NCBI GenBank assembly: GCA_963680875.1 | Contig: OY804584.1 | Location: 97,174,031 to 97,238,030, forward strand | Source of the DNA: Bathymodiolus brooksi | Taxonomy: Eukaryota; Mollusca; Bivalvia; Mytilida; Modiolidae | Length of the DNA: 64,000 bases | Reading direction: 5' to 3' | Shown here: piece after piece, positions 62,901 through 64,000 of the stretch | Position numbering within the stretch: the stretch's first letter is position 1 | Layout of the letters: every line of letters starts with the position of its first letter | Position numbers and translations under genes: made by a program | The notes under the pieces: model-generated | Told to the model about the DNA's origin: nothing | Seen by the model: the letters and a program-made list of their open reading frames with translations, nothing else | Database searches by the model: none

Positions 62901-64000
62901 TCTTAAAAAGTAATTTATAAGAATAATGTTATTATTATCTTAAATGAAAAACAAATCAATTTAATAAATCAAGCTTAAAACATAGATCGTGTTATCGTCA
63001 ATCGAGTGCGACTATATAAAAATCGTTCAACCGTTCAAGGTCAAGCAATAACAGGTAACTGTTGTACACATGTAATTGGATGAACACAATGATGACTAAC
63101 ACATATTTGATGTGAAAACCGATTTCGCTCTTCAATTTTGAATTATAAAGTTTTCGTCAGTGATGGAAAGACTGATCATTTCAGAAAGGTTTGTAATATG
63201 TATACAAACATATTTTTCTATGCATTCATACACCGATACACAAACACATTTTGCACAATAACATTGTATCAAATCCGACGCGAAATGTTGACATTTTAAG
63301 CTGAAAAAACCCACACACATTGAACTTGCGGAAATGATATTATATGAATGAAATAAATTGATAACATATCTCCTTTCTTTTTTACATTTTTGTAAATTAT
63401 TCAATACTTTGGCTTAAAATACAACTTAATGTACACTTCTATTCACTATATACAGCGATAGATCTTTAGCAGATGAAATTTGATGAACATTTTAGAAAAG
63501 AACGAAGTGGGCATCTAGAGAAAATATATCAAATATGGATTACCAGTTTTTCTTCTTCTGTCATTTGAATTGGTCAATTGTTAGCACATATCTAGAATCT
63601 ACACACGAGTGTATGTTTTTTGCTGACGATTCAAGTTACGGGAAATTGTAATTGTTTTGTTTGAGAGCGAGTCAATTTTCCCATTTATTCTGACTAGGTT
63701 AAAAATATTAACATTGTAACAAAAATGGATCAAATTAAAGTAAAGCTCTCTTGTTAGTACAACAGCCTGTATCATTGACCCTTATTAGCGGGCTGTATCA
63801 TCGGCCTCCATTAGCGGCCTGTAACTGATATTAGAGGCCGCATTTACAATAGCTTTGCTGGCGGTATTATTGTACAAGTAGATAAAGATTGATTAACTAG
63901 TGATATTTTTTTTCCCTTTTAGATAATATTCCTCAGATATAGTACAATAATCATAGATGTTTATCATGGACATCACCCGACAGACCAAATCATTATGTCG
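62901..64000. other. right end of window, no recognised feature
   Basis: AT-rich. 63755-63840 has a loosely repeated GCGGCCTGTA / GCGGGCTGTATCAT motif. No credible ORF. Confidence 0.45.

Overview
Eukaryotic, AT-rich, intron-rich genomic DNA, most likely from a bivalve mollusc, possibly a mussel. This is inferred from tRNA-headed SINEs whose tails read like molluscan SINEs, from GACGGAC-tailed composite repeats, and from Tc1-, piggyBac- and reverse-transcriptase-type remnants. No bacterial operon, rRNA, functional tRNA or CRISPR array is visible. One protein-coding gene dominates the window: a plexin (semaphorin receptor) on the minus strand. I resolved 32 coding exons from an ATG at 52440 down to a TAA at 1971. 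Every junction is GT-AG, the phases agree throughout, and the exons sum to 5013 bases (1670 residues plus stop). Order along the protein: signal peptide, Sema (exons 1-3), PSI1 (4-5), IPT1 (6-7), PSI2 (8), IPT2 (9-11), PSI3 (12), IPT-type folds (13-17), transmembrane helix (18), then the cytoplasmic split RasGAP-like domain (19-24 and 28-32) with an inserted Rho-GTPase-binding domain (25-26). The protein is shorter than typical plexins (about 1900 residues or more). It has a furin-type RRKR site in the ectodomain, and it lacks the paired arginine-finger residues (RR replaced by KG, residues 1230-1231) while keeping the later conserved arginine (R1527). It may therefore be a paralogue with altered or lost GAP activity. 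Layout from left to right: a 22-bp minisatellite with a higher-order period of about 418 bp (210-1735) lies just past the 3' end of the gene. Exons 32 to 22 (1971-11966) are interleaved with SINEs, one carrying an internal 102-bp tandem amplification. A Tc1/mariner element broken by a nested insertion (12393-14279) lies between exons 22 and 21. Exons 21-14 follow. A very homogeneous 97-bp array (24690-26074) ends about 10 bases from the exon 13 splice donor. Exons 13-2 (26084-45691) lie among a 313-bp-period composite repeat, foldback elements, a reverse-transcriptase fragment and more SINEs. A 172-bp-period composite repeat and a second dead Tc1 element (47040-50209) fill the intron before exon 1 (51472-52440). 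A 21-base poly-G tract (coding strand) lies about 108 bases upstream of the ATG. From 52.9 kb to the end I see no convincing host gene, only degenerate transposon material: a possible retroelement fragment, SINEs, a decayed piggyBac C-terminal cysteine-rich domain between TTAA-bounded ends, and several foldback repeats, one with near-perfect arms of about 75 bp.
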